Assembly (NCBI GenBank): GCA_031213475.1
Contig: JARUPZ010000026.1
Span: 6,555,785-6,619,784, forward strand
Source of the DNA: Nereocystis luetkeana
Taxonomy: Eukaryota; Sar; Phaeophyceae; Laminariales; Laminariaceae
DNA: 64,000 nt
Direction: 5' to 3'
Part shown: piece after piece, positions 30,223-40,798 of the stretch
How positions within the stretch are numbered: position 1 is the first letter of the stretch
Layout of the letters: every line of letters starts with the position of its first letter
The notes under the pieces: model-generated
Databases searched by the model: none
What the model was told of the DNA's origin: nothing
What the model saw: only the letters and a program-made list of their open reading frames with translations
Program-made: the position numbers and the translations under genes

Positions 30223-31383
30223 TATCGTAGGTGATACAGTTAATGGAGAGGGGTAATCTGCGGAGTTCCCCTTTTAAAATCTGATTGGCGCGTTTTTGGC
30301 AAGGATCGAAAGACCTACTTCGTGCTGTACTGTTACAGTGAGGGATATGGTGAACCGAAAACCGAACGTCGTTTTTATCGGACGTTTTTTGTTTTCGACT
30401 TTCCCCAACCAAAAAAAACTTTTTTTTTTCGGTTCGCGTGCAAGAAAGCGACCGAAACCAACCGAGCTACCGAGTTTCGTCGTTGTTTTTCTCTCGTATT
30501 TTTTTGTGTGCGGTTTCGGTTTGCTTGGAAAAAAACCCGACCGAAACCGGCGGATTCTTTCGTTGGGGACCCGGAAAATGGACCGAACCGTTCTTTGTTT
30601 TCGTTGCACAACCTTGACCTACGAGGAGTTGGCTAACTCGGCCACCGACATAATACTTCCGTTCCCCTCCCTGCCTCGGCAAGGAATGCTGCGAGGCATG
30701 CCCTATCAGGCTAATAACGAGTGGGGTAGGTCTTTCTGGCGGGTGTAAGGCCGGACTCACCCTCAAGGAGTGATACCTTCTTGCTGCTGCCTGTGGCCGC
30801 GAGGCTCAGGCGGCAGTAGAGTTGGGTCGTACGTGGTGCGTCAGGCACGGAGACCTACGATTCGCGCGTCTTTTTAGGCAGCTGCGGCAGAGCAGCAATG
30901 CTCAATCGGGGTGTCCATGCGCGGAGGCAGGCGCCACCACAGGCCACACTACGGCACAGTCTATTGCGCCGGTAGGAGGCTGGATTCGACGACGAGGGAG
31001 GAGGGAGACTGAGCGTCGACGTGCGGGGAAGAGACGGATTGACCTCCCCCTGCGCGAGAATTTTTATTTTTCAGATTAGAACCGCAAGTGCGAGGAGCAT
31101 TTCGTTTTTCAGGATGACGGAGAAAGGGAAACGACTGGAAGGGAATGGCAACGAGTGCACGCGCAAAGGAGCGGGTGGATTGGGCCAAGGCGATGATGCG
31201 GCCATGAAGAGCGGCAGGAAGACGGTGCATGGAGACCCATGATTTGCGCGCACACTATCATCATGAGAGAAGCAGTCATAGTTTGTTTTTTCCTGGTTTT
31301 GTTTTTCACGAGGCAGAATAGTATCTACCGGTACTCGTCACTGGTTTTTGTAGTTTAACGAGTTGTATACCCTTCATGGGGAA
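30207..31383. other. No recognisable gene; ACCGAAACCG-rich part
   Basis: 30340-30600 is built of CGAAAACCGAACG- and CCGAAACCGG-like motifs that resemble the CGGTTCGGT array at 62243. Open frames on both strands through it are low complexity. 30780-31250 shows no domain. Confidence 0.4.
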
Positions 31384-31890
31384 TAACCTACGCAATTATC
31401 AGGGACGTGGTATCATAACTGTGCTGCACCTTTTTGTGTCAGACAGTCCAGGAAGAGATGGCGATCGTTGATATTCGTGTGGCAGTAAGGTTCGATTGCT
31501 CCTTTTTTCACTGCATATCCGCGAGTCTTCACTCTGACAGCACTCCAGATAGCAGGCAGGTGTGTTCCTCTTTCGTTTTCACGACTACCGTGCGTTTCGT
31601 ACGGTGCAGGCAGCACTTCAGACAGCATCCGCTGTAGTCAGCAGCCACGAGTTGGTTAGTGGTGGGAACGGGGGTACTCTATGTTATAGTTGAGAGGATA
31701 TACCCGCGGCCATGTTAGTTCAGTTTTGCACATTGGTTTTATCTTGTGTGCGCTTTTTCCGTCTCGTGTATTTTGAGGCAGCCGAATTTTCGTTTTTTCT
31801 TGTTTTTCGGATCTTCCTAGGGCTCCAGCACCTTTGTGTGACCACGGACTCCTTCGTCAGAGAGTTAATGTGAGAACAACAACAACAACA
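31384..31890 (+). mobile_element. Repeat FB-2, plus-strand copy 2
   Basis: Nearly identical to 22264-22770 including GAAGAGATGGCGATCGTTG, the AGCCACGAGTTGGTTAGTGG block and the terminal (AAC)n run at 31876-31893. High identity suggests recent spread or gene conversion. Confidence 0.82.
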
Positions 31891-31893
31891 ACA

Positions 31894-32404
31894 AATACCT
31901 ACGAGGTATGGTGGATTACAACTGCTGCACCTACGACACTCAGCCGTCAAGCTTTGTCGATGAATGGCCGTACAACCTATGATACAAAAGAGTTACCCCT
32001 TGTTACTTCCTCGTTTGTGTGGTCTCAATGTCGCCATCCATACCTGTGGCCTGTGGCCTCTGGGTCCCTAAAACCGAAAGGGTCAACAGTCAATAAGCAG
32101 ACTTATGAATGGTTATCTCGTCATTTACTGCTGTCTGTCTGTTTGAATAGGGGAGGGGACCTCTGATGATAACAGCGTACGACTTGTTTTTTTCGAAAAT
32201 GGTTGACACGCCCTGTGTATGAGACAAACGCAACAACAAGGTCGTACCTGGTACAAATTAATGTATACCTGGTATACTGGGTTGGAAGGACGATTTAATG
32301 TGAAGACAACAACAACAACATACCTATACTGGTATGTCTTTTTCTCGTTCGATTTTTTTTTCTATTGTATTTTTTTCGTTATTTCGTTTCTCCTTTTATT
32401 AGAG
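31894..32404. other. Spacer with (AAC)n and TACCTGGTA motifs
   Basis: TACCTGGTA at 32245 and 32266, and (AAC)n at 32308-32321 preceded by TTTAATGTGAAGA, an FB-like terminus. No gene seen. Confidence 0.45.
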
Positions 32405-32690
32405 ACATAGAATGTCTCTGACTTGCCTGTCGTATAGCCGTATCCAGTATTCTGTACGACTATGATGACATGTCATTGCATCGTCTATTAATAGTTTTCT
32501 CATCAGTGCATGACAAGGTAGTACTGCAGTACCTGGTACTGAGTATCTCTCTGCTCTGTGGCGTAGTTTCGTGACCACGGAGCTCGTATCTCTCTATCAT
32601 GGGATTGAAGAATCGGCACGGACACTGGTTGTGCCGGATGTCGACGGGTAGAAAGAACAGTTTAATGTGAAGAACACAAACATTTATTTT
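32405..32690 (-). mobile_element. FB-1 right-arm copy
   Basis: Reads GACTTGCCTGTCGTATAGCC, GTGGCGTAGTTTCGTGACCA, AGAATCGGCACGGACACTGG and ends TTTAATGTGAAGAACACA. A perfect CTATTAATAG (32485) and TACCTGGTA (32530) sit inside it and are absent from most other copies. Confidence 0.75.
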
Positions 32691-32862
32691 AAAGAACGTT
32701 TTGTCGCACAGCAGGTGCATGATGTGATACCTGCGACTTCTGAATGTGTAGTATTTCACGTATTTTCTCAGACATTTTTTTTTTTTTTTTCCCGTGTATT
32801 TTGTGCCTTTTTTTTGCAGAGAATGGCTTTTAAAGGTGTTTTACCCTTTTATTTACGGGAGA

Positions 32863-33204
32863 CCGTCTCCCCGGTGGTTCAAGTGGTTCACCTCGAATTC
32901 TACTTGTTTGAGTCCTTGGTTCGAGCCCCAGGTGGGTCGGACTTTGACTTCATTTGCAAAAAAAAAAAAAGGATTCAATTGTTGAGAGCGCCTTGCAGCG
33001 TGGGTAGGCACAATTCGATGCGAGTCGACGAGGGAAGAAAAGGCTGCAATCTTTTCGCGATAAAAATGAAGGCACGTACCGTAGCGGGAAGGGGGGAGAA
33101 GAGCCTGCTATGTGACCCCGGATCTGAGTTACGAGTTGGAAGGAAAGAGAGAAGAAGATGTGCGAAGATGATGAATGGGAGGAGAAGAAATAAAAAATAA
33201 AAAA
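32863..33204 (+). mobile_element. tRNA-derived SINE S1, full length
   Basis: The head begins CCGTCTCCCCGGTGG, so the first bases differ from other copies. The B box is GGTTCGAGCCC. The tail is A-rich with T interruptions and runs straight into a family E MITE. Confidence 0.86.
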
Positions 33205-33293
33205 TTATAGGACCTATGGTATGCACAAAAACCTTTATATTTTACTTTTTTTACTTATAATATTTGGTCCTACTTTTTATGGTCCCTCGTAGC
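33205..33293. mobile_element. Family E MITE
   Basis: ATAGGACCTATGGTATGCAC and CTTATAATATTTGGTCCTAC, then ATGGTCCCTCGTAG. The left G-rich end is missing, presumably removed at the SINE junction. Confidence 0.65.
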
Positions 33294-33454
33294 AGGACTG
33301 TAGTCAAGTTTGTGTTCTATTCGGATTTGCAGTCGTCGAACGGCACCCTTTTTAGTTTTATTCCCCTTGGTTTTTACGAGGGGGTTTTAGCTAGAAAAGG
33401 AGAAAAATTGGGGGAAGAGTTGTTCGATAGTAACGGCCCAACCCTAACGCTGTT

Positions 33455-33570
33455 GTTGTCTTCACATTAAATCGCTTTTTCTACCCAGCTTCATCGGTAC
33501 ACCCAGTGTCCGTCCTGATTCCCTTTCCTAGAGAGATACTGATTCTGTGGTCACAGCCTGTGAGACAGAA
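33455..33570 (+). mobile_element. FB-1 terminal fragment
   Basis: CTTCACATTAAATCGCTTTT, TCTACCCAGCTTCATC, CACCCAGTGTCCGTCCTGAT and TTCTGTGGTCACAGCC follow the FB-1 order. The remainder is lost. Confidence 0.6.
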
Positions 33571-33849
33571 GACCAATAATAAAACTAAATCGCAAATTCA
33601 AGTGTCATCAAGCAAGTGAAGTGTCAGCGTACCGGGTACGAGAACACAACAACACAAGCAAGACCGGAAAAATAAGAGCGAAAGACAATAAAACAAAAAA
33701 AAAAAGAATCTGAAATGAAAAAAAGAGAACAAGAACAAAACAGAATGCAAACGACGCAATAACTTCAGAAAGGCTGCTATTAATAGACGGACAGCATACG
33801 TACTCAGGAAGGGCAGGTATCTGCTGCACAGACGAAGCAACACGAAAGC

Positions 33850-33930
33850 TACTACCCTTTTAGGGCCGCAGTCTCGTTTCGAGGATAAACTACTTAAAAT
33901 TTGTCTTGTTTGTCCCCCGAAGCGGACTAA
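33850..33930. mobile_element. Family A MITE, shortened
   Basis: ACCCTTTTAGGGCCGCAGTC on the left and TTTGTCCCCCGAAGCGGACT on the right. The right terminus is missing where the following SINE begins. Confidence 0.75.
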
Positions 33931-33931
33931 G

Positions 33932-34213
33932 CCGGTCGCCCCGGTGGTTCAAGTGGTAAACCTCGAATTCTACTTGTGTTTGAGTGATGAAAATAAAAAA
34001 GGATTCAATTGTAGAGAGCACCTTGCAGAGTGGGTAGGCACAATTCGATGCGAGTCGACGAGGGAAGAAAAGGCTGAAATCTTCTCGCGATAAAAATGAA
34101 GGCACGTACCGTAGCGGGAAGGAGGTAGAAGAGCCTGCTACGTGACCCCGGATCTGAGTTACGAGTTGGAAGGAGAGAGAGAGAAGATGTGCGAAGATAA
34201 TAAATGGGATGAG
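33932..34213 (+). mobile_element. SINE S1 with deleted B box
   Basis: The A-box region and the start of the anticodon-like part remain. The segment from the B box to the TTTGCAAA linker (about 45 bp) is absent, the junction being TTTGAGTGATGAAAATAAA. The poly(A) tail is also missing. Confidence 0.85.
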
Positions 34214-34234
34214 GGCCGGCCGGCCGGGCCGGCG

Positions 34235-34254
34235 GACTGCAGTCCTAAAACGGC
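34235..34254. repeat. Family A MITE stub
   Basis: GGACTGCAGTCCTAAAACGG is the right end of a family A element left between two SINEs. Confidence 0.5.
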
Positions 34255-34276
34255 CACTACTGCTGTACGCCACGCA

Positions 34277-34628
34277 GGTCGCCCCGGTGGTTCAAGTGGT
34301 TGACCTCGAATTCTACTTGTGTTTGAGTCCTGGGTTCGAGCCCCAGGTGGGTCGGACATTTGACTTTATTTGCAAAAATAAAAATAAAAAGGATTCAATT
34401 GTTGAGAGCGCCTTGCAGCGGCGGGGGTAGGCGCAATTCGAGGCGAGTCGACGAGGGAAGAAATAGCTGAAATCTTCTCGCGATAAAAATGAAGGCACGT
34501 ACCGTAGCGGGAAGGGGGTAGAAGAGCCTGCTATATGACCCCGGATCTGAGTTACGAGTTGGAAGGAGAGAGAGAAGATGTGCGAAGATAATAAATGGGA
34601 TGAGCAAGAAAAAAAAAAAAAAAAAAAA
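34277..34628 (+). mobile_element. tRNA-derived SINE S1, full length
   Basis: Has both box-like motifs and the central block at about 34443 (AGGCGAGTCGACGAGGG). Small insertions are present (CAGCGGCGGGGG) and it ends in about 17 A residues. Confidence 0.88.
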
Positions 34629-35739
34629 CACCATAAACCGATGGTAGACGCTAGTCTTCGACTGTGTGGGTCTACCATTTTCTCCATCAAGCGGAAGCTA
34701 TACGCACGCTCTCCTGTGAATCCTGGATGGTCGTGACATGCAGTACCACAATTCAGAGCTGTGACGTACCGGTAATCACCGATTATCATTTAATGTGAAG
34801 AACACACTTGTCATAGCTTCAAACTTGACCGCTTGCCATTGCCACTACCGAAAATACCACAAGAGTTTAAATTCGGGGATGCATCCTTATCATCCCCTGC
34901 TCATGGAGAATCGCTGACACCCCTACGGAACACGAAATAGCGTTTCTCTGTTGTGTCACCCGCGCGCGCTAGTTAATCAAAGTCTAGGGATTTCCAGTAT
35001 ATTTAGAGACTTTTTTGAGCCATTCGCAGGTACGACGGAGCATTGGCCAATCACAGCAGTGGAGCCCAGGAAGTTTTGCGCCTACAAATCGCCCACAACG
35101 CGTACGGCCTATTATCGGGCATTTGCGCATCTTCAAGTATGAAGCACTATTTTCTTACCGCGTGAAAAGACGAAACCTCCAAAACCTGGGACGTACGTGT
35201 TTCATTCATTACGTGAGATTATGTGTGAATCACCGGTTCGTCTGGTGTGTAACCATTTTGTACCAGCTTCAGCCAGTCTCCGCGAGTAGGTCGAACGCTT
35301 TCTGCCCTTTCGTAATTCGTACCAGCACCAGTAAACGTCGCGTCAATCAGTCTTCGGAGTTTAAAGAGACTCCGCGGGCTCTTTTTCCCCGAGGATGAAA
35401 TTTCCAGAGATTGTTTTTCTCCGGCTTTTTCTTCTGCTCCGGCTTTTAGGAAGAAGTCACGCACACAATATACAAGGTATACACACCATACCAAACAAAG
35501 TAAGAGCACGTTCGTCCTGTGCCGGGTTGCAAGAGCTCGGACAGACGACAGAGGAAAATCCCCCTGTATGTCGTACGTGTGCTTCATCGATCTGCAGAAA
35601 GAGAGCGTACGACTCTGTCGACGGAGGACTGGTGTGGGAGGTACTATTATAGACGCTCTGACGTCTCATCTTTTTTCAGTTTATTTCTTTTCTCCAGCTC
35701 GTTCTTTTCCAAGTGTTGGCCACCTCGCCTGCGGGGGGG
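34629..35739. other. No recognisable gene
   Basis: Open frames on both strands without family motifs. No shared repeat was found except an ATTTAATGTGAAGAACACAC terminus of FB-1 at 34788-34807. Confidence 0.45.
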
Positions 35740-36067
35740 GGGGCACGACAGATTGTTTCTCCTAGATTTTGCTTTCATTTTTTTGTTTTTTTTTTTTGAT
35801 TCGTCTACCTTGTTGTTGTTTTCCCTTTGATTGTTTTTTTTGTTTCACTATTTCATAGATTGCGTTTGTCGTGCCTGTCGTATCTAGTATGATGACATGG
35901 CTTTGCATTGCCCACTGCAGTGCACACTGCACACCTGGCAACGTAGTATCTCTGTGGCGTAGCTTTGTGACCACTGAACTTGTATCTCTTCTAGGATTGA
36001 AGAATCGGCACGGACACTGGTTGTGCTGGATGTCGACGGGTAGAAAGAACGGTTCAATGTGAAGAAC
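35740..36067 (-). mobile_element. FB-1 right arm
   Basis: CACGACAGATTGTTTCTCCT matches the inner end of the left arm at 14420-14445 (complemented). It continues through TGCCTGTCGTATCTAGTATG and GTGGCGTAGCTTTGTGACCA to CAATGTGAAGAACA. This copy is followed at once by the LINE remnant. Confidence 0.8.
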
Positions 36068-36084
36068 AAACACACACCAACCGA

Positions 36085-37380
36085 GATGCATACGAGTACA
36101 ATTATCCGCAATTTCCACGGAGGCAGGCGGGCTCGCGTGCGTACGGATGACGGCGAGCACTCGGAATGGTTTGAAATCACGCAGGGGCTGCGGCAAGGCT
36201 GCGTGCTACGAGTATCACCGTTACAGTAGTTCAACGTGTTTATTGTTGCTGCATTATAGATCGTACTGGTATGCTTCAGCAGAGACGAAGCCGTCGTATA
36301 GGATTTGCTTCAACTCAATGATGTTGGAGTAGTCGGAACAGAGGAGCAGGAGCCGCTGGCATGCGTTCGAAGGGCTGTATGGGGCATGTTTTACGCCGAT
36401 GACGCAGGAATTGTCTCGAAGTCGGCTGAAGGGCTCGTTTTAATGATGACAGTCATCGTGATAGTCTCCGAAGCAGCAGGCCTCGCGGTATCGAAAAAAA
36501 AAAGACAGAGACATGCTTCTACAAACACCAGACCAGACAACCCTTTCCCCGCCGCTCGTCATCGAAGCAGCAGGCCAGAGGTATAAACAGACGGCCCAGT
36601 TATTATATCTAGGGGGCATTGTCCACGAAATCGCTGACCTCTCGCTCGAAATCGACCGACGGATCCGTCTCGTTCGGATCCGTCTCATAATCGACCGACG
36701 GATCCGTCTCATGCGGGCATGCCTCAAACGGTTCGGCCCTGAGTTGTACAATAGGACGACCACCCCGCTTAGCCTGAAAGTCCGAACGCTGAAGGCCGAG
36801 GTGATTGAGACCCTGATGTACGGGTGTGTGACGTGGACCCTCAAAGCGAAACACTTCGCCAAGCTTCGAACGGCTCACCAAGTCCTGTTGCGAGTCAATT
36901 GGCTTCCAGACACCGACTTCCTACCGACCATACCACTCTCTCGTACGCGAAGGCCCTCAAGATGACACGTTGCGAGAGCATCGGAACGACCGTCCGTAAA
37001 CGGCGGCTCTTTTTTGCGGAGGCCGTGGCACGGCAAAGTGAGGAGCAAGCAGCCAGTCGGGTAATGTTCGCGGCGATGCCTGGCGGTGGCAACCCGAGAC
37101 CTTGCGGACAGTTCAAGACTTGGCATAGATGCATAGTCGAAAACCTTGAGGAGTTCCGAGCCACCGAAGGGTCAACGGAACATTCCCCCGTGGTATTTTG
37201 AGTTGAGACCGCGCTGTGGTCCACTGCAGCAAAAAAGGCGGGGAAGTGGTACCGGCGGGTCCTTTGAAGCAGCCGAAAGGTTCATGGTGAGGTGGGACGA
37301 GGATGAGACACAGCTGAGTAGGCAGCGCCTCGCATCCGCCGTGGGTGGTGCCCAAGAGAATGGGGGGGGGGGGGGATAAC
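36085..37380 (+). pseudogene. Decayed LINE (non-LTR retrotransposon) reverse transcriptase
   Basis: Translation in three frames gives a recognisable reverse transcriptase carboxy half. Frame 1 (36085 on) has [15 protein letters not shown], the catalytic box FYADDAG (YADD at 36392-36403) and KSAEGL. It is broken by in-frame stops at 36227, 36257 and 36299. A shift at the A run near 36494-36503 moves to frame 2, with YKQTAQLLYLGGIVHE and VIETLMYGCVTWTL. A second shift near 36920 leads to KMTRCESIGTTVRKRRLFF and FKTWHRCIVENLEEFRATEG, ending at a stop at 37199. The endonuclease and palm start are missing, so it is 5'-truncated. The tail (to 37380) still translates as AAERFMVRWDEDETQL. A tandem duplication around RRIRL at 36655-36715 is peculiar to this copy. 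It is non-functional. Confidence 0.85.
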
Positions 37381-37454
37381 AGGAGGAGTGGGAGGAAACC
37401 CGACCAAGGGAATGAGGGGAGGGGAGGCAACAGTAGGCGTAGAAGGCAAACCGC

Positions 37455-37575
37455 GGTGAACGAAAGCAGGAAGGAGACAGCAGACAGGGTGGCAAGGCAC
37501 CAGGCCGACTAGAAAGTGGAACATATATATGCTACTCGTACCGCCAACTGCTGCAGCTCGTTCGAACGTGGTCTT
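37455..37575 (+). repeat. LINE-tail-like repeat, copy 1
   Basis: GTGAACGAAAGCAGGAAGGA, GCAGACAGGGTGGCAAGG and CTACTCGTACCGCCAACTGC are repeated about 290 bp downstream. It lies just 3' of the reverse transcriptase remnant, so it may be its 3' untranslated end. Confidence 0.7.
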
Positions 37576-37744
37576 CACCTTTTGTTTTCTGTTTCTTTTT
37601 GCGCTTTGAACCTCGGTGATTTTCTTGTTGTTAATTTATATTTCTTCCTTCTTATTCTTGTCGCAGGAGTCTTGTGGCGTGGGTGAATGACGAGCCCGCT
37701 TGGCTTGTTTCGTATTGTCTGACGCATCCTCTCCGGAGGTGGGG

Positions 37745-37862
37745 CACAGTTGACGAAAGCAGGACGGAGATGGCAGACAGGGTAGCAAAGGTACCAGACC
37801 GACTAGTAGGTATAACCTGACTATCCTACTCGTACCATAAACTGCTGCGGCTACGTGGAGTG
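37745..37862 (+). repeat. LINE-tail-like repeat, copy 2
   Basis: GTTGACGAAAGCAGGACGGA, GCAGACAGGGTAGCAAAGG and CTACTCGTACCATAAACTGC correspond to copy 1. It is either a local duplication or a second truncated insertion. Confidence 0.7.
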
Positions 37863-38089
37863 TGTTTTTTATTGTTCTCTAGCTGTGCCTCGGTTTGCCT
37901 GTTATTCCCCTTGGTTTTGGTCTTTCTTTGTTTATATAGTTATTTTGTTTCTTTAGCTTGCTCAATAGTATTAATAGTGTCTGCCACATCCCCAGCGTGG
38001 GGGTGCACGACTTTTTTTTTCTTCTTTTTTTCCCGTCTCTTGCGATTTTTTGTTGTTTTTGCTCGTTTCCTTCGTTTTCTCTCTTTTCT

Positions 38090-38315
38090 TTTGTAGAATG
38101 TCTATGTCGTGCCTGTCGATCCAGTATGATGACATGAACATGGCATTGAATTGTCCACTCTGCTTACTGCATACCCTATGTGTTCATAGTCTCTCTACAG
38201 ATGTGGCGTATTTTTGTTTTCACAGAACTTGTATCTCTCTCTAGCATTGAAGAATCGGCACGGACACTGGTTGTGCTGGATGTCGACGCGAAGGAAAAAC
38301 GTGTGAACAATACAC
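38090..38315 (-). mobile_element. FB-1 right arm, shortened
   Basis: TAGAATGTCTATGTCGTGCC, then TTTTCACAGAACTTGTATCT, AGAATCGGCACGGACACTGG and GATGTCGACGCGAAGG. The terminal part is diverged (GTGTGAACAATACACAC). Confidence 0.7.
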
Positions 38316-38509
38316 ACACCCAACCCGAAACGCAAGGCCTGAAAGCCGGGGGGGGTTCCTAAATATCCCCGCAGTCATGCGTCAAGTTTTACCTATACCA
38401 TAAACATGATACGTACGTCAACTTAGTCGTGGTTCTCATGTATACACGCTTATGTTTCCAGCTGCTCTTTCTATTAAATAGCAACTTGCGCTGCTGATGT
38501 ATACCGCCC

Positions 38510-38966
38510 TAGGCGTAAATTTAAGGACCTTTGGGTGTCGATTTTAATGTGTAAAAATTCCCTATATTCCCGTCCGATGCGGGTAGTGTCTAGCGGTGTT
38601 TCAACAATATTATTGGTACCACTCTGACCGTAAATCTAAGGATTGGTTTGTCTTGATATTAACGTGTAAGCGGTCCTTAAGGACTTATTGGTCTTGTTAT
38701 TAACGTATAAGCGGCCCTTGTATTTACATCCAGAGTGGTGGCGTCTAGTGGCGTTTTAACAGAAGTGGGTACCACTCTGACCGGAAATACGAGGACTTTT
38801 TGTATTGATATTAATATATAAACACTCCTTGTATTTCCGGCCAGAGTGAGAGTGCCTAGCGATGTTCCAACAGAGTATTATTGGCACCAATCTGGCCGTA
38901 AATATAAGGAACGCTTGGTGTTGATATTAACCTACAAAGGATCCTTTTATTTCCGCGCAGACTGGA
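38510..38966. repeat. Tandem array of family F MITEs
   Basis: Four head-to-tail units. Each has an ~80-125 bp fold-back core that starts ACTCTGACCG(T/G)AAAT and ends TATTTCCGGCCAGAGTG. Spacers read like CTAGCGGTGTTTCAACA...TATTGGTACC. Cores lie at about 38510-38596, 38619-38744, 38771-38850 and 38888-38966. The first and last are the most diverged. Confidence 0.82.
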
Positions 38967-39227
38967 TATTTGTACCTGTCGTCAAGCGTGTGCGCTGGTG
39001 GCAAGGCATCGGAGTTTTTTTTTTCGTTTATCGGGGACTTCTGCAGTTCGGTCGGACTACGTATGAGGACCTCCTAAGGCTCTACCCTACCAGTACAGTT
39101 AGTATCAACAGCAGTACAACGGTCAGTGTACAGTATTAATACTAGTACAGTAGGTTTTCTTCAGAGATCTCTCTCTCTCTCCGGCTTCATCTTTTCAGCA
39201 GGATCTCCGGCTCCACCCAGCTCTTGA

Positions 39228-39321
39228 CCCCTTTAGAGCCGCAGTCCCGTTTTGGGGACAAACTACTTGAAATTTGAGTGGTTTGTCCCCAAAATGGGAC
39301 TGCGGTTCTAAAGGGGTTGAG
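39228..39321. mobile_element. Family A MITE
   Basis: TTGACCCCTTTAGAGCCGCA on the left, GACTGCGGTTCTAAAGGGG then TTGA on the right. The matched TTGA flanks suggest either a mutated TTAA or insertion at a TTGA. Confidence 0.85.
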
Positions 39322-39351
39322 TGAAACAGCGCCTTATCTAAAAATATTTGG

Positions 39352-39443
39352 GTCAGGACTGCAGTCCCGTTTTAGGGACAGAACACTTGGAATCTGACTG
39401 GTTTGTCCCCTAAACGGGACTGCAGCACTAAAAGGGTTCAGTA
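39352..39443. mobile_element. Family A MITE
   Basis: Left GGACTGCAGTCCCGTTTTAG, right GGGACTGCAGCACTAAAAGG. It lies 30 bp from its neighbour. Its left CCCTTTTA is absent. Confidence 0.78.
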
Positions 39444-39709
39444 ACCCCCTTGGGACTCGTCAGGATAAAAATGGGCGGTAAGAGTGACGATTGCGGTGAG
39501 AGCGCCATTGCTGCTGCTTGACCGGGGGATCATACAAAGTATTGTCCGAGTTGCGATGCAAGGAGCCTTGGGCACGGGCGTAACATGACCCTCTCCGTAC
39601 CACAGGGCGCTCGCGCTATGCTCGTAGGCGGACGGCTGAGGACACCGAAATTATCGTTGTTTTGGTCGGTCGATCTCTCGGAGCCCCAACGGGGCGAAAA
39701 TATTGCGGG

Positions 39710-39882
39710 AGACATGTCGAGCGAAGGCTAAACGTGCGCATAACTCTGTCAAGGGTTTCAGGGCCGGATGTTCGTCGATGAATCCCACCTGTACGTGATA
39801 GTCTGGTGTCGGTGAAGGTGTGTCAAGGCGAAGTTGCTCTCTGTCAAAAAGGGGGAAGGTGCTGTCTCCTGACATCTTTGCA
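39710..39882. mobile_element. Family H MITE
   Basis: Right end TGCTGTCTCCTGACATCTTT and interior GTCTGGTGTCGGTGAAGG as in the other copies. The left end is reduced to GGGAGACATGTCGAGCG. Confidence 0.72.
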
Positions 39883-40032
39883 CCGGGGTCAAAGGCATGC
39901 CTTTTGATATATTTTTAGGGCGGCTGTGTAATTCAGCAAAAAAAAACATGGTACGTTCCACTCTGGCCGGTAACAGAAGCCTGATTCAATGCAGGGGAAC
40001 ACAGTCAGAACTTAATATGCTTAGGGTGTGTC

Positions 40033-40442
40033 TTAACCCTCCCATAGAGCATGGGAACGAGCGGAACGGAACGAGGCTGCTCGTGGTCATTCGTTTCGTT
40101 GCTATCTAAAAAAACGTGTTTGGGTCCACGCAGAATCCTGGGCCTCGCCAGCCGAATCGGCACGAACGGTATATTTTGCACATGCCACGACCAATTGGTA
40201 TCCCCAAAATCTTCGGTGGTGTCCATCTACATCAAATAATCTGCTATTTGTTCCCGCTCGGTCGGGCCATTCGGTCCTCCCAAACAAGAAAAAGGGGTGC
40301 AACACTTCTTCTTCCTCTTCCTAGATACACTGTTTTTCTCGGGCTGCACTCAATCTACTCGTTTCCCACAACCAATCAACACCAATTCATGCGGCAAATA
40401 ATATTCCATTCGGCTCGTTCCAATGCTCTCTGGGGGGGTTAA
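40033..40442. mobile_element. Second TTAA-flanked TIR element (family K, 410 bp)
   Basis: TTAA at both ends. The left TIR reads CCCTCCCATAGAGCATGGG, the right complement CCCCCCCAGAGAGCATTGG, continuing as GAACGAGC in both. The TTAA target and CCC start are as in family A, but the sequence is unrelated. It encodes no recognisable protein and is probably another piggyBac-type non-autonomous element. Confidence 0.75.
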
Positions 40443-40532
40443 GACCCCCTTATTAGGAGTAAACACACTAGAATATGCCTGGTATAGGTTTTCGTTTTTC
40501 GATGGGCCCTGACCACTATGGTCCTCCTTAGT

Positions 40533-40798
40533 AGTAGGGCTGGGCACTAGCACAGCAGTATGTACTGACAGTAGTAATCTACTGATTGACCTGGCCAGTA
40601 TACTCGCCAGCAGTTTTTATCTCGCGTGCGCTCAAGAAGCACGCCTTATCACAGTACGGAAACCCACAAAATATGTTCGGGAGGAGAGGAGAGAGGAGAG
40701 ACGGTGGTATGCTGCTATCAAGTATACTAGTTGATAAATTTGACGACAGCATAAATCGCTACTGGCTGAGTCAGCCAGTGCCCAGCCCCACCAGTTAA
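40533..40798 (-). mobile_element. Family G TIR element, minus-strand copy
   Basis: The plus strand begins GGGCTGGGCACTAGCACAGC and ends GTCAGCCAGTGCCCAGCCCC, a 15 bp TIR with one or two mismatches. Interior blocks match the complements of 17557-17832 and 45763-46038. Confidence 0.78.
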
